From a virus, in the IMG/VR virus record IMGVR_UViG_3300023245_000105, positions 1 through 24,817 of that record: DNA of 24,817 nt. One strand, 5' to 3'. Of the stretch, positions 14,500-22,724 are shown in pieces. The notes under the pieces were generated by a model, which did not search any database, was not told the DNA's origin, and saw only the letters and a program-made list of their open reading frames with translations. The translations under genes and the position numbers were made by a program. The number at the start of each line of letters is the position of its first letter. The stretch's first letter is position 1.

Positions 14500-14739
14500 T
14501 CAATCTGATACAGCTATCAGCCAATTCGTGTGTAAAATTTCAAATTCTACCCCATCTAATTCAATGCTAGTTCCTTTACCAACATTTCGTAGAACAATAT
14601 CACCAATACTAACTTGGCACTCTTTTGGTGTAGATATTACTTTACATCTTCTGCCCCATTTGTCTAAAGTAACTATAATACCACCTTTAGTTTGTTCTTC
14701 TTTTGGTAACTCCTTAAGAAGAACAAAATCATTAGTCAT
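14500..14739 (-). CDS. GroES / gp31-like co-chaperonin
   Basis: From the ATG at 14739 this encodes 79 residues with the GroES pattern: NDFVLLKELPKEEQTKGGII (mobile-loop region ending in GGII), CKVIS, SIGDIVLRNVGKGTSIELDG (the GD-x-V strand and roof hairpin), and FEILHTNWLIAVSD. Co-chaperonins cap the host GroEL chamber; T4 gp31 does so to fold the major capsid protein. I chose the ATG at 14739 because it overlaps the TerS stop by 8 nt (ATGACTAA); upstream in-frame starts would extend far into TerS. Position between the two terminase genes suggests late expression and a head or packaging client. It is shorter than GroES (about 97) and lacks part of the mobile loop. Confidence 0.75.
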   Translation of the reverse strand: MTNDFVLLKELPKEEQTKGGIIVTLDKWGRRCKVISTPKECQVSIGDIVLRNVGKGTSIELDGVEFEILHTNWLIAVSD

Positions 14740-15355
14740 TTCCATCATCTTCTTTGCTTTCAACATCTTGGGCATCCTCAGCTGCAATAGTATTCTGGAG
14801 TGCTCTCATGAGATCTTTAGTACCACGTGACTTAGCACCACCCTGTGCTTTTTGAGAATCTGTAGCCGCTGAGCCATTGTTTTGATAGATGTCGATTTCA
14901 CGAGCCATCTTCTTTGCATTTTCTTCAATTGCGACCATATACATAGTTTGACTCTTAATTATGTCTAACATGGTTCTTTGAAGATCACTTAATACTTCGA
15001 ACATCCTTGGAGCAACATCACCTTCAAATATCGTATCCATCAGCTTATTGATGGCACGTTCACTGTTATCCATTTGCTTGATGAGAGCACCTAACGCTTG
15101 ATTATCAAGTTCGGCTTTAGCCTGAATGTATTCTTGTTCTTCTATGATCTCCTCACTTAAGTAGAACCTAAGAAGCTTGTCCATGATTTTCTTGGCTTTC
15201 TTCTTAGCTTTATCTTCTGCTGGAGTAACTTGATGTTCTTCCTTTACTCTGGATAGCTGTGGTGTTTCACTTAAACCTGGGACTTCTGCTGGTAAATCGT
15301 ATCCTAGCAAATCATCCAAACTTGAACGAACCTCTTCCTTGTCTTCTTCCTTCAT
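14732..15355 (-). CDS. Small terminase subunit, gp16-like
   Basis: The 207-residue protein is highly charged and almost entirely helical. It has an acidic N-terminus (MKEEDKEEVRSSLDDLLGYD), a lysine-rich helix (KAKKKAKKIMDKLL, about 49-62), a long central coiled-coil-like region, and a disordered acidic C-terminus. This matches the general build of T4-type small terminases (gp16, 164 residues), which form a ring that binds DNA and stimulates TerL. Its place at the head of the TerS-GroES-TerL run is the main evidence. The start ATG (15355) has AAAGGA five bases upstream, one of the few clear Shine-Dalgarno sites here. Another helical assembly factor is possible. Confidence 0.62.
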   Translation of the reverse strand: MKEEDKEEVRSSLDDLLGYDLPAEVPGLSETPQLSRVKEEHQVTPAEDKAKKKAKKIMDKLLRFYLSEEIIEEQEYIQAKAELDNQALGALIKQMDNSERAINKLMDTIFEGDVAPRMFEVLSDLQRTMLDIIKSQTMYMVAIEENAKKMAREIDIYQNNGSAATDSQKAQGGAKSRGTKDLMRALQNTIAAEDAQDVESKEDDGND

Positions 15356-15409
15356 GCTAATCCTTTGTATTATATATTATGTTAGGAACTAAGTTATATT
15401 CAAAAGTGA

Positions 15410-17356
15410 CTAAGTATTAGTTATCACAGTAGTGAGTAATTCTGGAGAGGCGTTATCTATAAGCTCAGTCAAGTGGGTATCTCTTACAACATACTGGCTT
15501 AAAACTAGATCATGAAGTTCAACTTCAATTGGAGTATTCCAAATTCTGATGTTTGTAATATCAGATTGACAAGCGATAAGCTTCCATTTCTCGTCATTGG
15601 GAAGTATGGTTTGAATGTTTGCAGTTGTCTTAGAATATGCCAATGATAATTCCGCTGTTCTTTCTGGGTTGATTGTACCTGATGTTTCACCACGGCTATA
15701 TATAAATAAGCTAAGCTGTCTTGACTTATTATTAATATTAATAACAAAAGCGTACCATTCGTCTGAAAGGAGCTGAAGCCCCTGAGCAGATAAATCGTAA
15801 CTATGCTGAACACCATCTATAAGAATAATGAACCAATTTAGAGTTTGCGTAATACTAAATAGTCTATCAGAATCAGAATCATATACTAATGAAGTATTAC
15901 CTACTTCTTTGTTGAATTTTGGAGTTCCTAATAAAACTGAACTCGTATAATCTGTTGCTAATGTAATGTCACTTCCAGCTATAGATGTAATTTTATGTAT
16001 ACCGTTATAGTCTTGAGTTCTAGAAATTACAATATAATCACCAATACTTATTAGTGTTCTAGGATCAGTTGGAAGCCCAGCAGTTTGAATAACGGCCTTT
16101 CCGCCAGCATCAATTATTCCAGTAATAAGAATGTTACTTCCAACTGGTGTAAGGTACTTAGGTCTAAACCAAGAAGTGAATGCTCGACTTTCATCTAAGT
16201 CCCATCCTTTCTTATATCTATATTCTATAGTTTCTTCACCCAAATTCATAGACGAAAGGTTGTAATGATATTTAGAAATGATAGTCCAGCGGTTATATAG
16301 ATTCTCTTCTCTAATTAAAAGCTTTCTATCAAGTATACGTCTTACATAGTCATTAGCTAATGTACCAATAGTATTGTACTGATTTGGCTTTCGAGTATCT
16401 TCATATTCAATATCCCTAGCAGCACCTAGCTCAGTTTCTACACTTGAGATTAGTCCGTCAACTTCTAATTCAATATTTTTATCTGGGAACTGAACTGCAG
16501 TCCTTCTTTGGTATGGAACTAGGCTTACTCTCCAATATGAACCACTATATAAAAAATCGTCAGCCTCTGCTATTGCATCTACCTCGTACATCTTATTCAT
16601 GTACTGTTCAAAATAAAGATAATCTCTCATCTCAGGATGCGAACCAATGCCGAATATTTTTTCAAATGCTGATTTAACTATATGAACCTCAAATTGTACT
16701 GGGAAGTCCATCTGCATTGGGTTAAATTGAATTTCCCTCGTAGGTAATTCATTATCAGGAACTAATATCTTTACTTCAGATGCTTGGATCACATCGAATA
16801 GAGTGTACTCTGTTAGGATAACATCTGCCGCTCTTTGATCTGCCTTTGTTTTATAATACTTAACACAAAAACCAAACATATCTGAAACGACAGCACTCAT
16901 TTGATTATAAGTCTGCACTGCTCTTGATACGTCGTACGGGTTCCAAGTTGAACCACAGCAATCTATGACCAAGTTCTGTGCACCTGACTGTGCACCACTA
17001 TCACAACAGTCAATCTGTGGTACCTTACATATTACTCCGCCATCAGTAACTATCTCAAGTGCAATAGAAACGAATTCTAAATCGCAATTTCCGAACTGTT
17101 CATACTTATACTCGATCCAAAACGGTTCAGTTGGATTTAATTGTATGCCTTGCAAATTAAGGTCAGATAACTCTACCCAGTCAGAATACGAAATACCGTC
17201 TGTACCCCACCTGAAAGTTTTGTTATAAAAACAAGAAGTATCCTCACCGAGAACTTCGTCAGTAAATCCAATTACTTCTACTACGTTATTGTAAGGTTCT
17301 TGTAATGAGATTAGTATAGCATCTCCGTTTTCATCTGTCTTTGTGCCCTCTACCAT
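15410..17356 (-). CDS. Large virion structural protein with LamG-like domain
   Basis: This 648-residue protein is probably a neck, baseplate or fibre component. An N-terminal domain of about 110 residues has the aromatic beta pattern FYNKTFRWGTDGISYSDWVEL...PFWIEYKYE, often seen at the start of phage structural proteins. Two paired cysteine motifs follow (DCCDSG and DCCGST, 116-135). The middle (about 140-390) is unassigned. The C-terminal part (about 480-640) resembles a concanavalin/LamG sandwich, with DEWYAFVININNKSRQLSLF and NIRIWNTPIEVE...LVLSQYV. It lies where T4 carries neck genes 13-15, next to TerS. Its start shares one base with the stop of the membrane-protein gene (TAATG). Confidence 0.62.
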   Translation of the reverse strand: MVEGTKTDENGDAILISLQEPYNNVVEVIGFTDEVLGEDTSCFYNKTFRWGTDGISYSDWVELSDLNLQGIQLNPTEPFWIEYKYEQFGNCDLEFVSIALEIVTDGGVICKVPQIDCCDSGAQSGAQNLVIDCCGSTWNPYDVSRAVQTYNQMSAVVSDMFGFCVKYYKTKADQRAADVILTEYTLFDVIQASEVKILVPDNELPTREIQFNPMQMDFPVQFEVHIVKSAFEKIFGIGSHPEMRDYLYFEQYMNKMYEVDAIAEADDFLYSGSYWRVSLVPYQRRTAVQFPDKNIELEVDGLISSVETELGAARDIEYEDTRKPNQYNTIGTLANDYVRRILDRKLLIREENLYNRWTIISKYHYNLSSMNLGEETIEYRYKKGWDLDESRAFTSWFRPKYLTPVGSNILITGIIDAGGKAVIQTAGLPTDPRTLISIGDYIVISRTQDYNGIHKITSIAGSDITLATDYTSSVLLGTPKFNKEVGNTSLVYDSDSDRLFSITQTLNWFIILIDGVQHSYDLSAQGLQLLSDEWYAFVININNKSRQLSLFIYSRGETSGTINPERTAELSLAYSKTTANIQTILPNDEKWKLIACQSDITNIRIWNTPIEVELHDLVLSQYVVRDTHLTELIDNASPELLTTVITNT

Positions 17357-17781
17357 TATGAATTAAGTTGTTGTGAATCTCCAGTACTTCCACCTTCAGA
17401 TTTTACACTATCTGCTATAACATAAGCACCAACGAAAGGCGTAAGTGCTGCGAAGTATGCACTAAGTGCCATAAGATCTTTCGTTTCAATCACACCGTAA
17501 ACTCCAATTGCTGTCCACATTACTATAGTCAGATACATTATTGCTTCACGTTTACTTGTCTTACCACTCGTAAAGATTGAAGAATCTTTACTTTGACGAT
17601 ATGATTCTCCAAACATATAACTCATGATAAAGCCAGTAAGTGAAAGGAAGTACGCAGCTAAGTGTGTATAGTTCGTATCGAAAAAGAAGCCTAAGACTCC
17701 CAGTCCAATCCAAAGTAACATTACTAGGTATGTCATACACTCTCGTTTGGAGTCACAGCATCTTCTAAAAATTCCGGTCAT
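17356..17781 (-). CDS. Four-helix membrane protein with internal duplication
   Basis: The 141-residue protein consists of two similar halves, each with two hydrophobic helices. The pattern SKREC-MTYLVMLLWIGLGVLG ... LAAYFLSLTGFIMSYMFGES is repeated as SKREA-IMYLTIVMWTAIGVYG ... LSAYFAALTPFVGAYVIADS. The N-terminus is basic with two cysteines and the C-terminus is polar. A holin-like role is possible, because late phage membrane proteins of this size often are holins, but nothing specific shows it. A weak late-type box (GATATATACATT) lies just before the ATG. The gene ends in a one-base overlap with the structural gene that follows. Confidence 0.72.
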   Translation of the reverse strand: MTGIFRRCCDSKRECMTYLVMLLWIGLGVLGFFFDTNYTHLAAYFLSLTGFIMSYMFGESYRQSKDSSIFTSGKTSKREAIMYLTIVMWTAIGVYGVIETKDLMALSAYFAALTPFVGAYVIADSVKSEGGSTGDSQQLNS

Positions 17782-17812
17782 TACAATGTATATATCTGAC
17801 TCTAGTGCAAAT

Positions 17813-17843
17813 AAAAACGAGGTGCTAATAGCACCTCGTTTTT
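17813..17843. terminator. Bidirectional rho-independent terminator
   Basis: The 14-bp stem AAAAACGAGGTGCT / AGCACCTCGTTTTT encloses the loop AAT and is followed by more T residues on the plus strand and TTTTTATTTG on the minus strand. It ends the replication-gene unit entering from the right and precedes the promoter of the membrane-protein gene. Confidence 0.9.
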
Positions 17844-17868
17844 TTGTAAAATATATGTACGAATTTAA

Positions 17869-18525
17869 TCAGTATGAACTATAGTCAGTCTTTACTAATA
17901 GAATTGGATTGTCTGATTCAAGTTTTGAGTCAAGCGTTTCAAGCAACATATGTGCGTCTTCTGAACCAGCCAAAGCTGTTGCCTCAACTACATTAAAGAT
18001 TCGAGCAGCTGTTCCATAGAAATATGGTGAGCGATTAAGATAACGATTAGTTAGCATTCCCATCTTGATAGCCTGCTTATTAAATAGATCAAGATCTTCT
18101 CTAAGTAATATCTGTGTCATATCCAAATAACCTTCTTCAATGTAATATATGAAGTTAACAACCTCAGCTGTACCAACTTTAACAACACGAGTAAACTCCT
18201 TTTCTTTAGAAGTATTAAACGATAGGAATTCTATGTTAGGTAAACCTTTAACTATTTGCCAAAGAAAGAACAATGAATTAACAGCAGTCTTATCGCCTGG
18301 ACGGAATGACTCTGCTTTCGTCGCAATCTTTTTAAGTCTTAATGAATTCTTTATTGCGTACTCAAAAGAATTCTTAGTAATCGTATAAACACTATCTTCT
18401 ATAGAAATATTCTCACATTCTCTTGTGAGTGTTGATATTAGAAGACCATCAATATAATCATAACGATATAATGTAAACTTAATGTGTGTTGGAATGCCTA
18501 GTTCAAAATCTTCAGTTTCAATCAT
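17869..18525 (-). CDS. Conserved-looking hypothetical protein
   Basis: This encodes 218 residues with no recognised domain. The sequence is a mix of beta strands at the N-terminus (THIKFTLYRYDYIDG) and helices later (FLWQIVKGLPNIEFLSF...VVNFIYYIEEGYLDMTQIL). The start ATG overlaps the stop of the gp62-like gene by 8 nt (ATGATTGA), implying translational coupling, and a strong terminator follows its stop. It is therefore the last gene of the clamp-loader/RNase H unit and may have a replication-linked role, but this is inference from position only. Confidence 0.7.
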   Translation of the reverse strand: MIETEDFELGIPTHIKFTLYRYDYIDGLLISTLTRECENISIEDSVYTITKNSFEYAIKNSLRLKKIATKAESFRPGDKTAVNSLFFLWQIVKGLPNIEFLSFNTSKEKEFTRVVKVGTAEVVNFIYYIEEGYLDMTQILLREDLDLFNKQAIKMGMLTNRYLNRSPYFYGTAARIFNVVEATALAGSEDAHMLLETLDSKLESDNPILLVKTDYSSY

Positions 18526-18928
18526 AACCCATTTGTTTTTCTAGATTATCTATTGATTTCTTTACTTCTTTAGGATTGAATTTAAGTGCTTCTTGAAATT
18601 CACGATTACCAATTTGATTGAGCTTTAGATATTCATTCACCACTTCTTGATTAGGATCCCATTTCTTCTTAACTGATTTCTTTGATACTTTCGTGTAAAT
18701 AAATCCAGGAACTCTATTAAATTTAGAACCTACTAGTCTCCAACACTCAGCGGTCCCAACAGGATCGGTCTTGAGAGCATTGAACATATTAGCTTGGACT
18801 GGAAACTTACAGCTAAACATTCGGTTTAACATAAATGAGTTTTTGCTTTTGTCGTAAGCAGTTAGTTTATCCCATTGTTCATCGGTACCAAATACGACTT
18901 TTAGATAATCAAATAATTTTAATGCCAT
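18518..18928 (-). CDS. Probable clamp-loader small subunit, gp62-like
   Basis: The 136-residue protein has the shape of gp62 proteins from marine T4-like phages: LKLFDYLKVVF, then a Y-D-K-S-K-N-S-F-M-L-N-R-M-F-S core (25-39), then FPVQANMFNAL (42-52). The C-terminal half is lysine-rich and helical. gp62 joins gp44 to open and load the sliding clamp onto primed DNA. It lies in the same unit as the split gp44 gene, separated by RNase H. T4 gp62 is longer (187). The call rests on this remembered pattern and on context, so an unrelated small replication protein remains possible. Confidence 0.5.
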   Translation of the reverse strand: MALKLFDYLKVVFGTDEQWDKLTAYDKSKNSFMLNRMFSCKFPVQANMFNALKTDPVGTAECWRLVGSKFNRVPGFIYTKVSKKSVKKKWDPNQEVVNEYLKLNQIGNREFQEALKFNPKEVKKSIDNLEKQMGYD

Positions 18929-18939
18929 CTATATAGTTA

Positions 18940-20163
18940 TTAGAATAATGTTCCTTTTTGTTTACGATCTGAGATAAATGACATCCCAGTATCAACATTT
19001 TCTTTTCCGAATACCGATGAAGACATTCCAGGATTATTATCTTTGATCCATTTTGTTCCAGCTAATAGTTTTTGCATAGAAGTTACTTTCTTATGATCTA
19101 TCGTATCTTTACCAATCTGCAACTCAATAGATTTGAACATTTCATCTAAGATTCCTTCAGGAATAGTCTTTGAAGATAAAATCATTAAGTTGATATTACT
19201 TCTGATATTCGTTAAAAGAAGTTCTTTACTTACATCAACTATTTTTAGCTCTCGTATTAGAAGGTCTGCCATGTCATTAAGGCACCCGTCCTCAAACAAG
19301 TACATATAATTGAAAGGTCCGTGTAGAGTTATAAACGATTCGTAAATAGTAGCAGCCATCTTATCACTCACGCCGTAAGTACGTTCCTTGCCACTCTTTG
19401 TTGTCATAATCTTAGAATAAGCTGGAGCTACGTTATCACCCTTATCTCCAGTTAGAACTTTCTTAAACATAAATTCATCTGGGTTCTGTTCTATAACTTC
19501 AAGATTCTTTGTAGTGATTACATTTCGTAATGACTTACACATTTGCCCAGCACCTACTCCATGCGATCTTAGAGCAGAAAAGAAATCAGTTTCAACTTCT
19601 ACAGGTTTTTCTAACCACTGTGTAAATCCTTCATGGACATATAGCTTATTATGCGCTGGAGTATAGAACACTGTATGTGCATTATTCTCATTTTGACCCA
19701 CGAGCTGGATCATATCTCGGTCTCCAGTCAGAATAACTACAGACTTATCATTTGATAGAACCTCTGTATTCCATGCGTATATTAAATCATCACCCTCGGC
19801 ACCATCTACTTTAGATATTGTCACTCCTGCTTTCTGGAGCAATTCACTGAATGTTGCGGTTGCACTTGTAAAGTTCTCCCAGTTGATTAACTTATTCTGT
19901 TTACGTGTTCCTTTGTATTCTTTCTCTGGGTAGAAATCCTTTCTCCAAGATTTTGAATCAAGTGTCCAGATTACTGTATCAATTGCTCCATCAAAAAGAC
20001 GGATTTGATATGTTAGGTCTGTTGCTAATTTTCTGATATATGCTTCAACATCTTCATCTGTACCTAAAATGTCACCACCTTTAAAACTACTTGGGAGAAC
20101 GTGTAATGTTCTAAACAAAAAATAGTTCCCATCTACGATTAATGTGTATTTGTTCTTATTCAT
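18940..20163 (-). CDS. 5'-3' exonuclease / flap nuclease, T4 RNase H-like
   Basis: This 407-residue protein has FEN-type metal-binding motifs: D11 in LIVDGNYFLFR, WRKDFYPEKEYKGTR (73-87), EGDDLIYA (123-130), ILTGDRDMIQL (144-154) and LTGDKGDNVAP (237-247) before a helix-hairpin-helix region. T4 RNase H removes RNA primers and flaps from lagging-strand fragments. At 407 residues it is about 100 longer than the T4 protein; the extra material is mainly C-terminal to residue 300. It lies downstream of the clamp loader. A TATAAATA string overlaps the ATG itself, too close to act as this gene's promoter. Confidence 0.85.
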   Translation of the reverse strand: MNKNKYTLIVDGNYFLFRTLHVLPSSFKGGDILGTDEDVEAYIRKLATDLTYQIRLFDGAIDTVIWTLDSKSWRKDFYPEKEYKGTRKQNKLINWENFTSATATFSELLQKAGVTISKVDGAEGDDLIYAWNTEVLSNDKSVVILTGDRDMIQLVGQNENNAHTVFYTPAHNKLYVHEGFTQWLEKPVEVETDFFSALRSHGVGAGQMCKSLRNVITTKNLEVIEQNPDEFMFKKVLTGDKGDNVAPAYSKIMTTKSGKERTYGVSDKMAATIYESFITLHGPFNYMYLFEDGCLNDMADLLIRELKIVDVSKELLLTNIRSNINLMILSSKTIPEGILDEMFKSIELQIGKDTIDHKKVTSMQKLLAGTKWIKDNNPGMSSSVFGKENVDTGMSFISDRKQKGTLF

Positions 20164-20204
20164 ATTTATATACTTTATTCAATAACAATATAACAAAAAC
20201 AATG

Positions 20205-20366
20205 TTAATTGAAATATTTTGTCATTATTTGTTCCTCAGCTTCTCGGCCTGATTCTCCAGTATTTCCACCTTTTTTTGCTAGGCTATAAAATTCTCTGAA
20301 AACTTTACCTAATTCAGCATCGTTTGGAAATTTAGCTATTGCCCAGTCTAAAAATATTTTTGTCAT
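20205..20366 (-). CDS. Small hypothetical protein after the clamp loader
   Basis: From the ATG at 20366 this is 53 residues (MTKIFLDWAIAKFPNDAELG...), helical, with a Gly/Ser-rich turn and an acidic end. I prefer this start because AAGGA lies five bases upstream, one of the few Shine-Dalgarno sites in the window. An in-frame ATG at 20372 overlaps the clamp-loader stop codon as ATGA and would add two residues. Its position suggests a small replication accessory protein. No family is recognised. Confidence 0.6.
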   Translation of the reverse strand: MTKIFLDWAIAKFPNDAELGKVFREFYSLAKKGGNTGESGREAEEQIMTKYFN

Positions 20367-20368
20367 TT

Positions 20369-21532
20369 TCATCCTTCCTTTATTATAGTTTGCAAGGTGT
20401 AAATACACGCCAACATAGATATAACAGGGTCAATGACCTGTAGGCGTTGTGATTGGTATTTAGATACTGTAACAACTATCTGAGGAATTAATGGAATGGA
20501 CGATTGTCTTTCCTTCTTTATGAAGTCAATAAATTCCCCACCTAAAGATGATAGAATGTCATCACATCGGTTGGAATAGTTCGATACCATATACTCATAG
20601 CTTTTTACTGGGTCAGTCCCATCAATGACAAGATCATACACATCAGAGAATAGTGAACTGAACTTCTTAATATCTTCAACTGTTATAAGTTCTTTACCTT
20701 CTGACTTAAAGCCTTGAAGTGTATTTAGCATGTTACGAAGATCTGGGAATTTTCGTTTCACTAATTCTACTGCTGCGTATTTTTCTATTGTTATATCCTC
20801 AGCTTTACAAATTTCAAGTATTCTAACAATATAGCCTTTCATAATCTCAGTCTCCTCATCTTTACCAAAATCGAAGTCGATCATTTCAAATCTTGACTTA
20901 ATTGGATCAGGAACCTTATTGATGTAATTACACGTTGCTACGAATCTTGCATTCTTTGAGAACATATCCATAGTTGCTCGGAGTGCTTTGAAAAATTGGT
21001 CAGATACTCCGTCTATCTCATCTAATATAATTACTTTCATTTTTCCTGGCTTGTCCATAATACTTCGGTTAGCACAAAAGTCAGTAATTCTGTTTCTTAC
21101 TACATCAACACTAGTGTCAGTTGAAGCGTTGATGTACATATATGGATGTTCGAAGTGTTTCACTAGAGCCTTTGCGGCAGAAGTATTATGTGATAATATG
21201 CTGTCTGTATAATACCTATGATTTGTACCAGCAGGTAGCTCTAAATCATACATTTCCTCAGAAGTACCGTCCTTATAGATATCTTTAATGATAGATCTAC
21301 CTTCGCTTACCACTATGCAATCACCAACGTTCAAATTCTTTATGAAAATTTCATTGTAATTTTCATCAAACAAAATGTGATTATCTGCACCGCTTAGTTT
21401 AAGCCCATCTTCAGTAGTAATAGTCCATACTTCGTATGGTATAGTCTTATGCGAAGTTGCTATATCTTCCCAGCCGCTATCTGATAGTACTTGATAATCA
21501 TTAATTTTTTTACTCTCTATAAATTTTTTCAT
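20369..21532 (-). CDS. Clamp-loader large subunit, C-terminal half with C-intein
   Basis: Residues 1-116 are the C-intein and 117-387 the C-extein, beginning TSAAKALVKHFEHPYMYINAS. The extein shows Walker B (KVIILDEIDG), sensor 1 (FVATCNYINKVPDPIKSRFE, which includes the SRF arginine-finger motif) and the lid and collar of the AAA+ clamp loader. Joined to the 49-residue N-extein it gives 320 residues, almost exactly the size of T4 gp44 (319). Four gp44 and one gp62 open the sliding clamp using ATP. The unspliced half lacks the P-loop lysine and cannot bind ATP properly, so splicing is needed for function. It starts 6 nt after the endonuclease stop codon. Confidence 0.92.
   Translation of the reverse strand: MKKFIESKKINDYQVLSDSGWEDIATSHKTIPYEVWTITTEDGLKLSGADNHILFDENYNEIFIKNLNVGDCIVVSEGRSIIKDIYKDGTSEEMYDLELPAGTNHRYYTDSILSHNTSAAKALVKHFEHPYMYINASTDTSVDVVRNRITDFCANRSIMDKPGKMKVIILDEIDGVSDQFFKALRATMDMFSKNARFVATCNYINKVPDPIKSRFEMIDFDFGKDEETEIMKGYIVRILEICKAEDITIEKYAAVELVKRKFPDLRNMLNTLQGFKSEGKELITVEDIKKFSSLFSDVYDLVIDGTDPVKSYEYMVSNYSNRCDDILSSLGGEFIDFIKKERQSSIPLIPQIVVTVSKYQSQRLQVIDPVISMLACIYTLQTIIKEG
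21185..21532 (-). other. Clamp-loader C-intein (116 residues)
   Basis: Visible elements are QVLSDSGWED, YEVWTITTEDGLKLSGADNH (block B, Ala replacing the usual Thr), NLNVGDCIVV, MYDLELPAGTNHRYYTDSIL (block F) and SHN before the +1 Thr (block G). It aligns along its full length with the TerL C-intein, so the two share ancestry. Confidence 0.88.
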
Positions 21533-21538
21533 ATTATT

Positions 21539-22666
21539 TTAGTTTAAAAAGTTCATGCATTTCTCTAATGCTTCTGTTTTTGAGTCATTCCATTCGTGTT
21601 CCCATATTACAAGGACCTCATAACCTTTATCGTTAGCCAATTTAGCTTTTCTTTTGTCGTAATCCCATACTTCAGTTGCAGTTTTACCGCCTCTAATAAT
21701 GTCAGTTTCATTATACATGGTAGGATTACAGTGCCAATAATCTCCATTAAATTCTATGATCTTTCTCTTTTCTTTATGAGTAAAATCATAAGAACATTTA
21801 ATATCTCCTCCATTTATCCACCTTTCTTTTTTAGGAATGTCCATTTGCAATTCATTACAAATAGATTCTATCATGGAAGAAGCAAACTGACTTGACGGTG
21901 AACGTCCATCTCCATAGTTTTCAAAATTCTTTTGTAATGCGATTTTCCATTTTCTTTGCCGTTCTTCAAAAATTTTAGTACCTTCTACTTCACCGTGTTG
22001 TTTGATGCATTTCTCTAAAGTGAAAGTAGCTTGTCTTTCTTTTACTAATGCTTTAGCCTCAGTTTCAGTGTGTCCTAATTTCATCCAGTATTTAAACTGC
22101 GTAGTACTCATGGCATCATATTTTTCTGGATTTGCTTTACGTTTATCTGCAAATGCTTTACCTGCTTTGCTTTGGTGCTTCTTCACAGCAGCTGTGGCTT
22201 CATCTATAGAATGACCTCGCTTCAACCAAAAATCAACATTATTTGGCAGAAGTCGCATATTATAAATCTCCTCCTCTGAGAACCCACGTGCTAGTAGATT
22301 TTCTTTCGTCCCTTTAAAATGGTTTTTGACTTGTTTTGCAATACCAGATTGGACAATGGACATTTGCTTATACCCATCTTCTTCAGAATAACCTCGCTTC
22401 AACCAATAATGAATTGAATTTGGTCTGTTATACTTAAAGTTTAACTTCATAGCTGCGATATAGCTTTCAACTAATGCGGGTGGTAAAAACGCATTAAATC
22501 TATCTATGCGTTTAACTTCAGGTTTATTAGTAACACAATTATCATTAATACAGTCGATAATAGTATTTCTACTATATCCTCTCTTTATCTGGAGTTCGGC
22601 CTTACATAAGTTACACTTGGGTGTAATGTCTGAAGTAAATGTCTTTGCTTTGTAAAAGTATTTCAT
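21539..22666 (-). CDS. Vsr-like (EDxHD-type) homing endonuclease between split-intein halves
   Basis: The 375-residue protein has three parts. Residues 18-44 carry a C-x2-C...C-x4-C putative zinc site. Residues about 87-204 hold four copies of a YWLKRGxSEEEA-type module (87, 124, 146, 193), probably DNA-binding. Residues about 265-375 form a Vsr-like nuclease with SYDF, KIIEFNGDYWHCNP, VWDYDKRKAKLA and VLVIWEHEW. This matches the endonuclease family described with fractured split-intein genes and the phage enzyme I-Bth0305I. It would cut clamp-loader alleles lacking the insertion and so spread itself. A late-type promoter abuts its ATG. The neighbouring halves must splice in trans because of it. 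Confidence 0.85.
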   Translation of the reverse strand: MKYFYKAKTFTSDITPKCNLCKAELQIKRGYSRNTIIDCINDNCVTNKPEVKRIDRFNAFLPPALVESYIAAMKLNFKYNRPNSIHYWLKRGYSEEDGYKQMSIVQSGIAKQVKNHFKGTKENLLARGFSEEEIYNMRLLPNNVDFWLKRGHSIDEATAAVKKHQSKAGKAFADKRKANPEKYDAMSTTQFKYWMKLGHTETEAKALVKERQATFTLEKCIKQHGEVEGTKIFEERQRKWKIALQKNFENYGDGRSPSSQFASSMIESICNELQMDIPKKERWINGGDIKCSYDFTHKEKRKIIEFNGDYWHCNPTMYNETDIIRGGKTATEVWDYDKRKAKLANDKGYEVLVIWEHEWNDSKTEALEKCMNFLN

Positions 22667-22673
22667 ATGTTTT

Positions 22674-22686
22674 GTTTTATATATTC
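22674..22686 (-). promoter_or_regulatory. Late-type promoter of the homing endonuclease
   Basis: The minus strand reads GAATATATAAAAC, two mismatches from the late box. T4 spacing puts the start near 22668, two bases before the ATG, so the message would be nearly leaderless. It lets the endonuclease, and possibly the C-half, be transcribed separately from the N-half. Confidence 0.5.
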
Positions 22687-22724
22687 AAAACTTCTAATGT
22701 TTTATGGGAAGCCGGGATATTGGC

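Noticed and set aside
14740-14787. Longer GroES-like protein starting at TTG 14787
   Set aside because: The extra 16 residues lie within TerS, are Met/Lys-rich without similarity to GroES, and the ATG at 14739 gives the conserved N-terminus and a coupled start.
20161-20173. Exact TATAAATA late box upstream of RNase H
   Set aside because: Its last base is the A of the ATG, so a T4-type start would fall inside the gene. It cannot supply this gene's start codon and is likely coincidence.
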